Assembly (NCBI GenBank): GCA_905235605.1
Contig: CAJOMF010000007.1
Span: 1 to 44,355, forward strand
DNA length: 44,355 nucleotides
Source: an uncultured bacterium
GTDB lineage: Bacteria > UBP6 > UBA1177
Reading direction: 5' to 3'
Below the pieces are notes generated by a model. It was given only the letters and a program-made list of their open reading frames with translations, was not told the DNA's origin and did not search any database. A program made the position numbers and the translations under genes. Position 1 is the first letter of the stretch, and each line of letters starts with the position of its first letter. This document shows, one piece after another, positions 1 through 8,310 of this stretch.

Positions 1-1
1 C

Positions 2-181
2 TTGGGCTGCAAAAACGGTTCTTTCAAGGTCGAAGAAACTGGTTTGCAGAAAGTGAACGGCTCAAAGAATTACCTTCGTGAAGGTTATGTCTTTGACGGA
101 GTTTTGTATCAGGTTTTCGGTGGCACACTGCATAAATCGGCAATAAAAACTGAAGAAATTGAAGAAGACGGGTGGTTTTAG
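2..181 (+). CDS. C-terminal end of an unrecognised protein (partial)
   Basis: An open frame enters from the left edge and runs 59 codons to a TAG, ending in EEIEEDGWF. It is too short for the ORF track because its start lies outside the window. The residues (GCKNGSFKVEE..., GYVFDGVLYQVFGG) look like a small beta-rich domain but match no family I recognise. A GGAGG-type site for the next gene lies a few bases after its stop, so the two may be cotranscribed. The opposite-strand ORF at 62-286 is its shadow. Confidence 0.6.
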   Translation: MGCKNGSFKVEETGLQKVNGSKNYLREGYVFDGVLYQVFGGTLHKSAIKTEEIEEDGWF

Positions 182-200
182 ACTATAAAGGAGGTATAAA

Positions 201-719
201 ATGAAAAAAATTTTGATGCTTATGATCGTGTTTTCGATGTTTCTGACTGTTTCCTGCAACAAAAAGATGATCAAGGGGACTAACATCGAGGAAACGCCGG
301 ATTCAAAGGAGATCCTGACTGTTTTCGGCTATTATCTCAAAGGTTTCAAAGAGCAGAATCCCGAAATTTTTCTTGAGTATGTTTCGAAAGAGTATTACGA
401 CACGAACGGAACAGACGAGGCTGATGACGACATAGACTACGACAAACTTATCGAGATCCTCAATTCCGATGCGTATCACAGCCTTGAAAAGGTGAGCATG
501 ACCACCATAATCAAGGATCTTTTCTTCAATGATGCCGAGGACAAGGCGGAGTTGATTTATTTTTATGAAGTTCGCTTCAAGATGAAGAGTTCCGTTCCTC
601 CGACAGAGGAAAACGCCTTTATTCAGCATGACGGAATGACAAACCAGAAACTTTCAGAAAACAATAAAATGAAATTTGTCAAAGAAGACGGCAAGTGGAA
701 AATAGTGAGCGGCCTTTAG
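201..719 (+). CDS. NTF2-like lipoprotein
   Basis: The protein has 172 residues. It opens with a lipoprotein signal (MKKILMLMIVFSMFLTVSC, lipobox TVSC), so it should be lipid-anchored in the envelope. A strong AAAGGAGGT site sits 5-6 bases before the ATG. The mature part begins with a helical stretch (LTVFGYYLKGFKEQNPEIFLEYVSKEY) and ends FVKEDGKWKIVSGL. That pattern, helices followed by beta strands and a closing 'edGkWKIv', is typical of NTF2/SnoaL-like (DUF4878-type) folds, which are usually binding rather than catalytic. The fold assignment is inference and the ligand is unknown. Its stop overlaps the stop of the convergent membrane-protein gene by a few bases. Confidence 0.7.
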   Translation: MKKILMLMIVFSMFLTVSCNKKMIKGTNIEETPDSKEILTVFGYYLKGFKEQNPEIFLEYVSKEYYDTNGTDEADDDIDYDKLIEILNSDAYHSLEKVSMTTIIKDLFFNDAEDKAELIYFYEVRFKMKSSVPPTEENAFIQHDGMTNQKLSENNKMKFVKEDGKWKIVSGL

Positions 720-1636
720 ACAAAAACTTTATTTCCGAATATTATTCCGAGAATCAAAACAAGCGGAAAAACTGAAAAAACAAAGGGAAAAAAACGACCT
801 CCGGGCAGATTTGTTTCTTTCTGCAGCAGAACTGCCGAGCCGACTGCTGTTGAACAGGTTACTGTCAGCAGGATAAGATCTGCGATATTCAATTGTTTCT
901 GCAAAAAGTCGAACATGACAATCGTGGAGAAGAATCCTGCACACAAAGCCACTCCCAAAGCTTTGAGATCGCGTTTGACAATAGTTTTGATCTCAGGTGC
1001 AAAGCATATCGAAAAAGCAATTATCACGGCTGTAAAATAGACGAGTGAAAGAAAAACATGGTTTTTGAAGACAGTGTGGATTTTGAAAACCGCCCGAGTC
1101 CTCGGAGCGACGCCGAAAAACTGGATTCCGGCAAGGAACATGCTTCCGTAGAAACCTGCAATGATGTTTAAGATCGTTTTGGCGACACTTCTCGAAATGA
1201 AGTAGCTTAAAGCGACAAAAGCGATGAACAGGGCGATCATCTCAAAGAAAAACTGGCTGTCTTTCTCACTGAACCAGTAAAAAGTGGCTATATCGAAAAT
1301 TATTTTTGAAAAGTCACCGCGCAGATACTGCAACCTGAGGTTTTCATCTGAAATCCATGCATGGATAAGCGGAACGTATATCACAGGACTCAGCAGAGCC
1401 AGATATGGTATTCTGCCGGCTTTGAGACCGAGGATGTATCTTGCGCAGAGTGCGAAGTAGAAGAATACGAACGTGAACCACGCACAGTGGTGGGTCGCAA
1501 CGAAATATGAAAAGAAGGGTTTTTTAGCAAATATTGCCGTTTCAAGGTAAACTCTTGAAAATATTACTGAAAATAGAAAGACGAAAAGAAAGGTTTCAAT
1601 GATTTTTGCGTATTTTTTATCTTTTAAAAAGAGCAA
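716..1636 (-). CDS. Polytopic membrane protein of the VTC/DUF4956 operon
   Basis: The protein has 306 residues and about nine hydrophobic segments, for example FLFVFLFSVIFSRVYL near the N terminus, IPYLALLSPVIYVPLI, and FFPFVFSVFPLVLILGIIF near the C terminus. I do not recognise the family. The start codon is TTG, preceded by AGGAG at 5-bp spacing; that site overlaps the stop codon of the DUF4956 gene upstream. It is the last gene of a five-gene overlapping operon, so it probably supplies an inner-membrane part of the same system. Its 3' end overlaps that of the convergent lipoprotein gene, which leaves no room for a conventional terminator. Confidence 0.7.
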   Translation of the reverse strand: MLFLKDKKYAKIIETFLFVFLFSVIFSRVYLETAIFAKKPFFSYFVATHHCAWFTFVFFYFALCARYILGLKAGRIPYLALLSPVIYVPLIHAWISDENLRLQYLRGDFSKIIFDIATFYWFSEKDSQFFFEMIALFIAFVALSYFISRSVAKTILNIIAGFYGSMFLAGIQFFGVAPRTRAVFKIHTVFKNHVFLSLVYFTAVIIAFSICFAPEIKTIVKRDLKALGVALCAGFFSTIVMFDFLQKQLNIADLILLTVTCSTAVGSAVLLQKETNLPGGRFFPFVFSVFPLVLILGIIFGNKVFV

Positions 1637-1644
1637 AATATCTC

Positions 1645-2331
1645 CTAAAGTTCAACCGTCGTTTCCTGAAGCAGCAGAGATACGTTGTTCATTGCCGGAA
1701 TGTCGGCTTTAAGCTCTTCTATAAGCTCTTCGGCGGTTTTTTTCGGTTTCATTTTGATGTGGTAGGCGTATTCGAGCCTTTCTCCGACTGCAATTTCCTT
1801 CAGTGTGATGAGTGCAAAGACTTTGCAGTATTTGTTGAGTACGGCTGTCATTTTCTGAATGTCGAGCTCGTCAGGAGAGATGTTGAAACGGAGTATTCCG
1901 TCAAAGTAGGAGGCTTTGCTTACCTGCGAGAAATAGAGGACGAAAGCGGCGATATCAAAAAGCATGATCCCGACAAAAGCCATGAAGTATGCTCCGATTC
2001 CGCACGTTATGCCGGCAGCGAGGGCCGCAAAAAGGAAGATTATGTCGCGCGGATCCTTGAGGTTCGTTCTGAAACGGATGATCGAAAGGGCGCCCAAAGT
2101 GCCGATACCGATAGCGACGCTGTCACCTATAGCGTGGATGACCATTGCCGTGACGATAGATGAAAGCATGACTGCCTGAACGAAGTTGCGGGAGTAGGAA
2201 AGTCCCCGGAAGGTTTTTACATAGGTGAGTCCGATCGATACCGAAAGAATGAATGCCAGTGCGGCTGAAAAAATAACTCTCAGCGACGAGAGCGAGGATG
2301 AGGCTAAGTTTGCAGTTAAAAAATCAGTCAT
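1645..2331 (-). CDS. DUF4956 family membrane protein
   Basis: From the chosen start (MTDFLTANL) the protein has 228 residues. The ORF track begins eight codons earlier, but GGAGAG lies just before this ATG and the resulting 8-bp overlap with the VTC gene fits translational coupling. The N-terminal half holds four or so membrane segments. Between them is the DUF4956 hallmark GALSIIRFRTNLKDPRDIIF, and after them comes a soluble C-terminal domain of about 100 residues. DUF4956 proteins are commonly encoded next to VTC-domain polyphosphate polymerases, as here, and are suspected to be their membrane partner. The transport role is inference. Confidence 0.85.
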   Translation of the reverse strand: MTDFLTANLASSSLSSLRVIFSAALAFILSVSIGLTYVKTFRGLSYSRNFVQAVMLSSIVTAMVIHAIGDSVAIGIGTLGALSIIRFRTNLKDPRDIIFLFAALAAGITCGIGAYFMAFVGIMLFDIAAFVLYFSQVSKASYFDGILRFNISPDELDIQKMTAVLNKYCKVFALITLKEIAVGERLEYAYHIKMKPKKTAEELIEELKADIPAMNNVSLLLQETTVEL

Positions 2332-3145
2332 ATATCTCTCCGTAGTTGGAAACATTGTACCATTTGTTGTCGGGTTTCTGATTGCGCAGGACTCTGAGTA
2401 TTCCGTATCTGAATTTCGAAAAAGCCATCTTTTTCAAGTCAAAACGCTGGACGAGGTCCACCATCCAGAGCGGAAGGTTGGAGACCTGCCCTTTGAGTTC
2501 GAGAACGCACTGCGCTTGCGGGCCGAAGATCGACGTGGTGTCGTAGCTCTCCATCCTTTTTGGATCGGGTTTTACGTTGAAATCATGTTCTTCGCAGCAC
2601 TGAAGGTTCGCGTCGAAAGTGACCCGTGCGTATTCGTCGGTTTCGCTTATCCACGCCATCCTGTCGTATTGGGTGAGGACCTGCGGCTGCGCGTTGTATG
2701 AAAGGGCGAGCGACTGGAAAAGATCCATGTTTTTCGCATCGTTTCCCTTGAGACCGAGTTCTGCGGCCGCTTTTGTCATGTAAAATATCTTCTCGATCTC
2801 CTCAGATTTTACTTTCACTCTGTATTTCTGCTTGTTTTCGCCGAATTTGCACTTCACTTCCCAAAAATATGGCGGGACAGGATCTTCGCCGTAAGAACGT
2901 ATCCTCATGTTGAAGCGGTTTTCCTTCTTTTCGAGCCTGTTGTTGAGAAAAGTGTGGAAAGGTGTGTCGAAATAAAGGTTGTTTATCCTGTAGAATTTTG
3001 TCGGCGACATTTCGGAGTATTTGTCGAGGTAGCAGTAGATTTTTACGAATTCGGAAATAGGTTTTATCAAGTCGCGCGGAATCAGGTATTTGTATTCGAA
3101 GCGCTGCAGTACAGAAGGTATGTCGATTTGGTTTACAGCAGACAT
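2324..3145 (-). CDS. VTC-domain protein (polyphosphate polymerase-like)
   Basis: The protein has 273 residues and consists of a single VTC (CYTH/triphosphate-tunnel-like) domain. Visible tunnel motifs are FEYKY (16-20), LYFDTP (~58), MRIRS (Arg81 and Arg83), WEVKCK (Glu96, Lys98), YDRMAW (~160), LELKG (Glu216, Lys218) and FSKFRYG (~Lys244). In the eukaryotic VTC complex this domain makes polyphosphate from ATP on the cytosolic face while the membrane part moves it across. No transmembrane segment is present here, so the DUF4956 protein likely provides one. The start overlaps the stop of the TolC-like gene (TAATG). The product could be another polyanion. Confidence 0.85.
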   Translation of the reverse strand: MSAVNQIDIPSVLQRFEYKYLIPRDLIKPISEFVKIYCYLDKYSEMSPTKFYRINNLYFDTPFHTFLNNRLEKKENRFNMRIRSYGEDPVPPYFWEVKCKFGENKQKYRVKVKSEEIEKIFYMTKAAAELGLKGNDAKNMDLFQSLALSYNAQPQVLTQYDRMAWISETDEYARVTFDANLQCCEEHDFNVKPDPKRMESYDTTSIFGPQAQCVLELKGQVSNLPLWMVDLVQRFDLKKMAFSKFRYGILRVLRNQKPDNKWYNVSNYGEIYD

Positions 3146-4383
3146 TACTCAGCCTTTGTTCCGTATAGCGAGTTTTTGCCCGATTCTTCCTCGAAAACTC
3201 CGGTGAGGCGGCAGAGATCGATGTATACCGCATATATTTCGGCTTCGAGTTCAGCCGTTTTGATCTCCTGTTTCACCATTCTTTCCTTGAGTTTGAGTAT
3301 TATTATCGGATTGACACCTTCGAGCGAGGAATACTTGGCGAGAATCCCGCTTTCCGCCTCTTTTTCTCTCTTTTCGACCATGAGTTCATACTGCCTGATC
3401 TTTCTTCTGAGCATAAGGATATCGCTGTTCAGCGCCGCTTCGGCGAGGCGTTTTTCGGCATAGAAGTCGGAATCGTCACCGATAGATTTCAGCCGTTTTT
3501 TGAGGATGGAATTCTGATTGCTTTTGAAGCCGGGAATCGATATCGCAAAGCCTATCGAGAATCCGCGCGAAGGCCTGTCGTTGCGGTTACCTGTATCGAA
3601 TTCCAACGCGATATATTTGAGCCAGTCGCGGTCTTTTGCCTCTTCAAGCGCGATCTCGCTCTGTGCAATGAGCATCTTTTGTCTGTGAAGGTCGTCGAGC
3701 GCCTTTGAATCGGCATTTTCGGGGTCGAGCGAATCGATGAATTCCTTTATTTCTCTGACTGAAATTATTCTTTCACGGTCGAATGCCGGAACTTTGTTTC
3801 TTCCTGCCGCCTGAACATCGAGGATGACAGAGTCGATTTCCGATTCAAGTTCTGTCTTTTGCATCTCGATGTCGGTGATTTTGTCCTCGATTTCCAGAAT
3901 ATCGACATCGGTCGTTTTTTCAGAAAGAGAGGCCATTTTTTCAGTGACTTTCTTTTTATCTTCAAGGATTTCCTTCAGCGAATCGAGAAGGGAAAGCGCC
4001 TTTTTGTTTTTGATGTATGTAAGCACCGAGTTGAATTTTTCAAAAACAACTTCCGAAAGGGCGAGTTTAGACTGCGCTTTCAGAATGTTTTTTGAATTTT
4101 CTCTAAGTTCTTTCGAGCGTTTGGTTTCGCCGAAACCTCTGAAATAAAGCCTGAGAGCGTAACTCTGCTCAAGAATGTCGAAATTTCCCGTTTCGCTTCG
4201 GAATTCAAGAGCTTTGACAACGGGAGTGTCGCCGCCTTTTTCAAAAGCGCTGCCGAGCTCACGCCCCGATTTGACTCTAGGATCGTCAGCCGCAGAACTG
4301 ATGTATTCCGAAATCGTCATCTCTTCGCAAAAAACAGTGAACGGAAGAAAGAAGATGAGGAAAAACGGCAAAATTTTTTTCAT
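3145..4383 (-). CDS. TolC-like outer-membrane factor
   Basis: The protein has 412 residues and an N-terminal signal peptide (MKKILPFFLIFFLPFTVFC). The rest is largely long charged helices, as in the TolC/OMF coiled-coil barrel (LSEVVFEKFNSVLTYIKNKK, LEAEIYAVYIDLCRLTG at the end). A central segment with beta character (FSIGFAISIPGFKSNQN) matches the outer-membrane insertion region of the family. OMF proteins form trimeric channels from the periplasm to the outside. The start overlaps the end of the HlyD-like gene by 4 bp (ATGA), so the adaptor and channel are made together. No ABC or RND pump gene accompanies them. Confidence 0.7.
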   Translation of the reverse strand: MKKILPFFLIFFLPFTVFCEEMTISEYISSAADDPRVKSGRELGSAFEKGGDTPVVKALEFRSETGNFDILEQSYALRLYFRGFGETKRSKELRENSKNILKAQSKLALSEVVFEKFNSVLTYIKNKKALSLLDSLKEILEDKKKVTEKMASLSEKTTDVDILEIEDKITDIEMQKTELESEIDSVILDVQAAGRNKVPAFDRERIISVREIKEFIDSLDPENADSKALDDLHRQKMLIAQSEIALEEAKDRDWLKYIALEFDTGNRNDRPSRGFSIGFAISIPGFKSNQNSILKKRLKSIGDDSDFYAEKRLAEAALNSDILMLRRKIRQYELMVEKREKEAESGILAKYSSLEGVNPIIILKLKERMVKQEIKTAELEAEIYAVYIDLCRLTGVFEEESGKNSLYGTKAE

Positions 4384-6395
4384 ATTCTGCCTAAATTCAT
4401 GAATTTTGAGTTTTCTTTCTGACCAAGGTCAAAAAATATGAAAAACTCTCCGTCTGTGTTGACTGCGATCCCTTCAGGTTTGAGTGAGGTAAAATTTCTG
4501 ATAAGCGAACTTCTGCCGTTTTCAAACTTGAAAAATCCGCCGCATTTTTCGTTTGTACATGAAGCAGTGAAGAAAAATTCGTCTTTCGATATCATGTGAA
4601 TATCTGATATCCTTAAATTTTCAGGTAAATCTTCAATAAATATGACCTGAACTCGGTTTTCCGAAATTTTGTTTTCCGAAAAGATTTTTCTGTAGTCTGA
4701 AATCTCGAAAATCACACCTTTTTCTTCAAAAAGCGGATCTTTGAAAGCTATGAAAAGTGAATCTTCGAGAACGAACATTCCTTCGGCATCGATTGATTTT
4801 TCATAGATTCCTTTTTTAAGAAAATCTGCCGCGGAACCTTCAGATTTTTCGGCGAAATCTTTGAGTATTTCATAAAAATCGACCGAATTTTTAAGTTCCG
4901 CTTTTCCCTGCGTCAAAACAAAGGAGGCAAGAATGCGCCTTTCGGGTTTAAGTTTTCCTTTTTTGGAATAACTCATGGACGACATGACGAGATAAGAAGA
5001 TTCAGATTCTTTTGCAATTGATTCAATGTCGTTGATTTTATTGAGATTTTCTATTTTTATACTTTTTGCCGAACCGTCTTTGCCGACTTCAAAAAGAAGA
5101 GGCTGCTTTTTTTCGGTTTCATCCGAAACGACGATGAAACTGCCGGTTTCTTCAACAAAAACTGCGCCTGAAGCCTCGATTTTAAGCGGTTCATCCGAAA
5201 CGATTTCGATTAAACCCTTATCTCCCTCGCCATTTTGGAGAGGGTTTGGGGTGAGGTCTTTTGATTTATTCAGTTTTTTTTTATAAGGCTCTTTGGCGGA
5301 GAGCTCCGAACGCGGGTAGGAAAAAAGCAGTTTGGCTATGTTGTCCCAGATGTTTTTGCCGTATGCGATGTTGACTTTTTCACCGAGGATAAAACCGTTG
5401 TTTTCGGGAATTTTGACAACGATCTCTCTTCCCCAGAGCGGGAGATTCTGGTTTTTCAGAAGCCTTGACGGAAGCGGTATTATTCTTCCTCCTAGACCTG
5501 TAACGACGCCCGATACCGGAGTTTTGTTGTTTGTAGAAGTTATCGTGACCGTTTCGCCGATTTTTATCGCCGAGAAGTGCGATTCAGGGATGTAGCCTTT
5601 GACGAAAGAGGGTTCGTTGTTGATTATCGACATGACCGGAGAGTATGCCGCGACTTTTTCACCGCCTTTCAAAAAGACTCTTTCACCGTTGCCGTTTTTG
5701 TTGAAAACGCTGCCGATGATTCCTGAAAACGGAGCGTAAAGTGCCATGTCGGCATTCTTTTTTTCAAGTGATTCAAGCTCTTCAGTGAGTTTCTGAGTCT
5801 CGATTTTTTCCGGCGTGTAGTCTTCTGAAAGCATCCGTTTGTACATTCTGTTGGTTTCGGCAAACTCTTTTCTGCGCTCTTCTTTTGCGGATTTCAGTGC
5901 TTCGATCTGGATCTCGATCGGATTTTTCGCCGAATCGTCATGTTTTATCCTGACGCTTTTGAGCCCGCCTGCAAGCTCTCTATTGATTTTGATCTGGTTT
6001 TCGAGGGTTTTTATCTGCGAATCGAGTTCACTTATAACGGCGCGTTCCTGTGCCTTGTTCTGAAGGATCTTTGATTGGATCTCGGCTTTGCTCATTCCTT
6101 TTTTTGCTTCGAGCTGAAGAAGCTGCGTGCGGATCGTGGCGATTCGGAAGGAAAGATCCTGACTTTCAAATTCCGCGAGTTTCTGACCCTGCGAAACAGT
6201 GTCACCTTCCATAACGAGAACTTTTTTGATGCTTACAGGGATTTCAGTGTTGATCGTCGTTTCGTTCGATTCGGCAAAACCCTGAAAATTCGTTGTTTCC
6301 TGACCTGAATATACGAGGATCCCAACCACGGCGGCAATCAAAAGTGTAATAAAAACAAGCAATAAGCCTATGCCGTGGATCCTGTTGCTATGCAA
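4380..6395 (-). CDS. HlyD-like periplasmic adaptor with extra C-terminal domain
   Basis: The protein has 671 residues. One N-terminal membrane anchor (~9-30) leads into a lipoyl-like half-motif (VPVSIKKVLVMEGDTVSQGQ), a long coiled coil (~75-215), the returning lipoyl/barrel part (LYAPFSGIIGSVFN) and a beta-barrel segment to ~348. This is the layout of membrane-fusion adaptors. Residues ~395-671 are an extra domain of repeated strands (FIVVSDETEKKQPLLFEV, SLFIAFKDPLFEEKG, GIAVNTDGEFFIFFD) resembling the beta-propeller of DUF3616/phytase-like proteins. The two parts are joined by LTPNPLQNGEGDKG, which a REP-like repeat encodes. The start is TTG with GAGG upstream. It is the first gene of the operon. 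Confidence 0.75.
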   Translation of the reverse strand: MHSNRIHGIGLLLVFITLLIAAVVGILVYSGQETTNFQGFAESNETTINTEIPVSIKKVLVMEGDTVSQGQKLAEFESQDLSFRIATIRTQLLQLEAKKGMSKAEIQSKILQNKAQERAVISELDSQIKTLENQIKINRELAGGLKSVRIKHDDSAKNPIEIQIEALKSAKEERRKEFAETNRMYKRMLSEDYTPEKIETQKLTEELESLEKKNADMALYAPFSGIIGSVFNKNGNGERVFLKGGEKVAAYSPVMSIINNEPSFVKGYIPESHFSAIKIGETVTITSTNNKTPVSGVVTGLGGRIIPLPSRLLKNQNLPLWGREIVVKIPENNGFILGEKVNIAYGKNIWDNIAKLLFSYPRSELSAKEPYKKKLNKSKDLTPNPLQNGEGDKGLIEIVSDEPLKIEASGAVFVEETGSFIVVSDETEKKQPLLFEVGKDGSAKSIKIENLNKINDIESIAKESESSYLVMSSMSYSKKGKLKPERRILASFVLTQGKAELKNSVDFYEILKDFAEKSEGSAADFLKKGIYEKSIDAEGMFVLEDSLFIAFKDPLFEEKGVIFEISDYRKIFSENKISENRVQVIFIEDLPENLRISDIHMISKDEFFFTASCTNEKCGGFFKFENGRSSLIRNFTSLKPEGIAVNTDGEFFIFFDLGQKENSKFMNLGRI
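5215..5259. repeat. REP-like 'LTPNPL' palindromic element inside a coding sequence
   Basis: The plus strand carries CCCTCGCC (5224-5231), a 5-base loop, then GGAGAGGG (5237-5244): 8-bp arms with one mismatch, flanked by GGTTTGGGGTGAGG. Read through on the minus strand it encodes LTPNPLQNGEG. Near-identical 'LTPNPSPxxGEG' stretches recur in unrelated bacterial annotations, which marks a dispersed palindromic repeat rather than a protein motif; that is from memory. Here it is in frame at the linker between the adaptor and the C-terminal domain. Confidence 0.7.
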
Positions 6396-6429
6396 AGCAC
6401 TACCTCAAAGTAAAAAACAACGACGAAAG

Positions 6430-6435
6430 ATTATA
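6430..6435 (-). promoter_or_regulatory. Candidate -10 box for the adaptor/VTC operon
   Basis: On the minus strand TATAAT lies about 35 bases before the TTG start of the HlyD-like gene. It sits in a T-rich leader and has no convincing -35 partner, so this is weak. Confidence 0.3.
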
Positions 6436-6471
6436 CTGAAAAAAATCTTTTTATAAACTTTTTTTAAAGGG

Positions 6472-8241
6472 TTAAAGTTCAAATTCTTTAAAGAAATACT
6501 GCGAATTTTCGGCTTTGATACCGACTGAAATCGTTTCAACTGCGGGATCAAGATTGATTTTGACAGTTTCGTGCATGAGGTAGGGAATGTCGTAAAGTTT
6601 TTCACCGTCAAAAATGCGGAGAGCCGATCCTTCAAGGTCAGGCGTGAAGTTGAATGAAACGGTTTTTACTCCTTCGTTTTCTTCAACTTCCGGCTCGATT
6701 TCGGCAGCAGAAGGTTCGACCGGATCGCGCCAGAAAACGGTCATCGGGTCGCCAAGCATGACGATCGATTTTTTGGTCCATGTCCAGCTGTCCTTGTTTA
6801 CGACCGGAACATTGATGTTCACCATTTGTATCGGCGGATTGAATGTGTCGCTCTGCGGCATGTTGAAATGAGCGTAAAGATAGCTTTCTCCGATCACGGA
6901 GTAGGGGAACGCGAACATGTTTTTCATCATTTCGTCTATGAACTGGCTTCCGCCCGCGATGCCCAGACCTGTTGTCGTGTTGCCGAGGTAGACTATTGCG
7001 CCGCCTTTCGGAGCGTTCATCAGGTTTTCACCGGCTGAATCACCGTTTTTGTATCCGAACTGTCCTGCCTCACATGCGCAGCTCAAAAAGAACGGAAGGG
7101 TTTCGTTTTCAAGGTTGTAAGCCATAGTTCTGCTAAAATCGCGGTCAGGATCAGTCCCCTGTTCGCAGGTGAGAAGCCATGGTGCGCCGTGTCCGCTGTG
7201 GACGATGAGGTTCATTCCCTCTTCGATAGCCGCTTTTTCGCTGTCGTTGTCAAGGTATTGTGCCGTATTTCCGCCGGGGAAAGGAGTCGATTGAGTATAA
7301 AGTTTCTTTATTGAATAGTTCATCGGGATCTGGCTTATGGTTTTCCCTTCGGTTTCGAAGTAGTATCCAGCGTTTACTTTTATCCCGGAAAGTTCAGTCG
7401 CAATGTTTGCAAGAAGAAGTGATTTCGTTGTGTGAGCCGCGTTGAAAGCGGTATGGTGTTTTACGAGTTTTGAAAAATACAGTTCCGCTTCTTCAACTGT
7501 AGAAACTGAGATCCTTCCGACTGCGACATTTGCAATGAGAGCGGGAACATCTTCATCTTCGGCGTATACTCCGTTGCCGTTGAGATCCCAGTTGCTGAAG
7601 TCGGCGTAGTAAAGATCGCTGTAAAAATCGTCGGTGTAGTCGGCGATCCCGAGCGGGAGTTCGAAGTGGTCGTGAACTTCTCTCGAAGGAATTTCTTCAA
7701 TATCGCCGCCTAAAACAAGATATCTGAGCCCTTCGATTGCCTTGACGTAGTCTTTTATCGCCTTCTGCGTGTCGTTCATCGGATCATCGTCGTCGCATAC
7801 AGCATTTTCGCAGATATTTTCAACGGTTACGACTTTTGTATTTATTCCTGTTACTGTGTGGAAAACGGCAAATTTTTTGAAAACATCGGCAAATTCTTCT
7901 CTTGTTACGATCAAAGCATCGGTTTTTGTCTCAAAATCGTGACTCGGTTCCGCAACGGTTGTTGTTTCTTTTTCCGGATCTTCGCTGTTTTCGTCAGGAT
8001 CAGTGGTCGGGTTTTCGTTCTGATCTTCCTGATTTTCTCCGCTGTCAGGATTTTCATCGGACGGTTCTGTATCCGTTCCGTTATCAGGATTGTCTGAAAC
8101 ATCGTCGTCATCGGACGAAGCCTCTGCCGGATCGTCCGTTTCATTGTTGTTTTTAACGATTCTGGCAGAGTTTTCACCGCATGAAACGATAAAAATGAAA
8201 GCTGAAATTGTGCATAAAACCAAAAGCAATTTTTTCAACAT
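6472..8241 (-). CDS. Gingipain-type (C25) cysteine peptidase lipoprotein
   Basis: The protein has 589 residues. The signal ends in the lipobox IVSC (Cys21). A D/E/N/P-rich linker of ~75 residues then leads to a Peptidase C25 domain. It opens with DALIVTREEFADVFKKFAVF and continues with the family's YLVLGGDIEEIP (~174), a D.Y....D segment, and NVAVGRISVSTVEEAELYFSKL. The caspase-like catalytic pair is visible: VHSGHG (His348/351) and LSCACEAG (Cys388/390). The C-terminal ~90 residues look like an Ig-like beta sandwich. Family members are secreted endopeptidases; here it should be tethered at the membrane or cell surface. GGAGG at good spacing supports the ATG. A clear promoter and a palindrome pair lie upstream. 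Confidence 0.85.
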   Translation of the reverse strand: MLKKLLLVLCTISAFIFIVSCGENSARIVKNNNETDDPAEASSDDDDVSDNPDNGTDTEPSDENPDSGENQEDQNENPTTDPDENSEDPEKETTTVAEPSHDFETKTDALIVTREEFADVFKKFAVFHTVTGINTKVVTVENICENAVCDDDDPMNDTQKAIKDYVKAIEGLRYLVLGGDIEEIPSREVHDHFELPLGIADYTDDFYSDLYYADFSNWDLNGNGVYAEDEDVPALIANVAVGRISVSTVEEAELYFSKLVKHHTAFNAAHTTKSLLLANIATELSGIKVNAGYYFETEGKTISQIPMNYSIKKLYTQSTPFPGGNTAQYLDNDSEKAAIEEGMNLIVHSGHGAPWLLTCEQGTDPDRDFSRTMAYNLENETLPFFLSCACEAGQFGYKNGDSAGENLMNAPKGGAIVYLGNTTTGLGIAGGSQFIDEMMKNMFAFPYSVIGESYLYAHFNMPQSDTFNPPIQMVNINVPVVNKDSWTWTKKSIVMLGDPMTVFWRDPVEPSAAEIEPEVEENEGVKTVSFNFTPDLEGSALRIFDGEKLYDIPYLMHETVKINLDPAVETISVGIKAENSQYFFKEFEL

Positions 8242-8273
8242 TGTAATTCCTCCAAAACAAAAAAACGGCGGGC

Positions 8274-8301
8274 ATTATAGTCGTTTTTTTTGCTGCCGCA
8301 A
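8274..8301 (-). promoter_or_regulatory. Promoter of the C25 peptidase gene
   Basis: On the minus strand TTGCGG and a perfect TATAAT are separated by 16 bases, ending about 33 bases before the start codon. Confidence 0.55.
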
Positions 8302-8310
8302 CTCTTTTTT

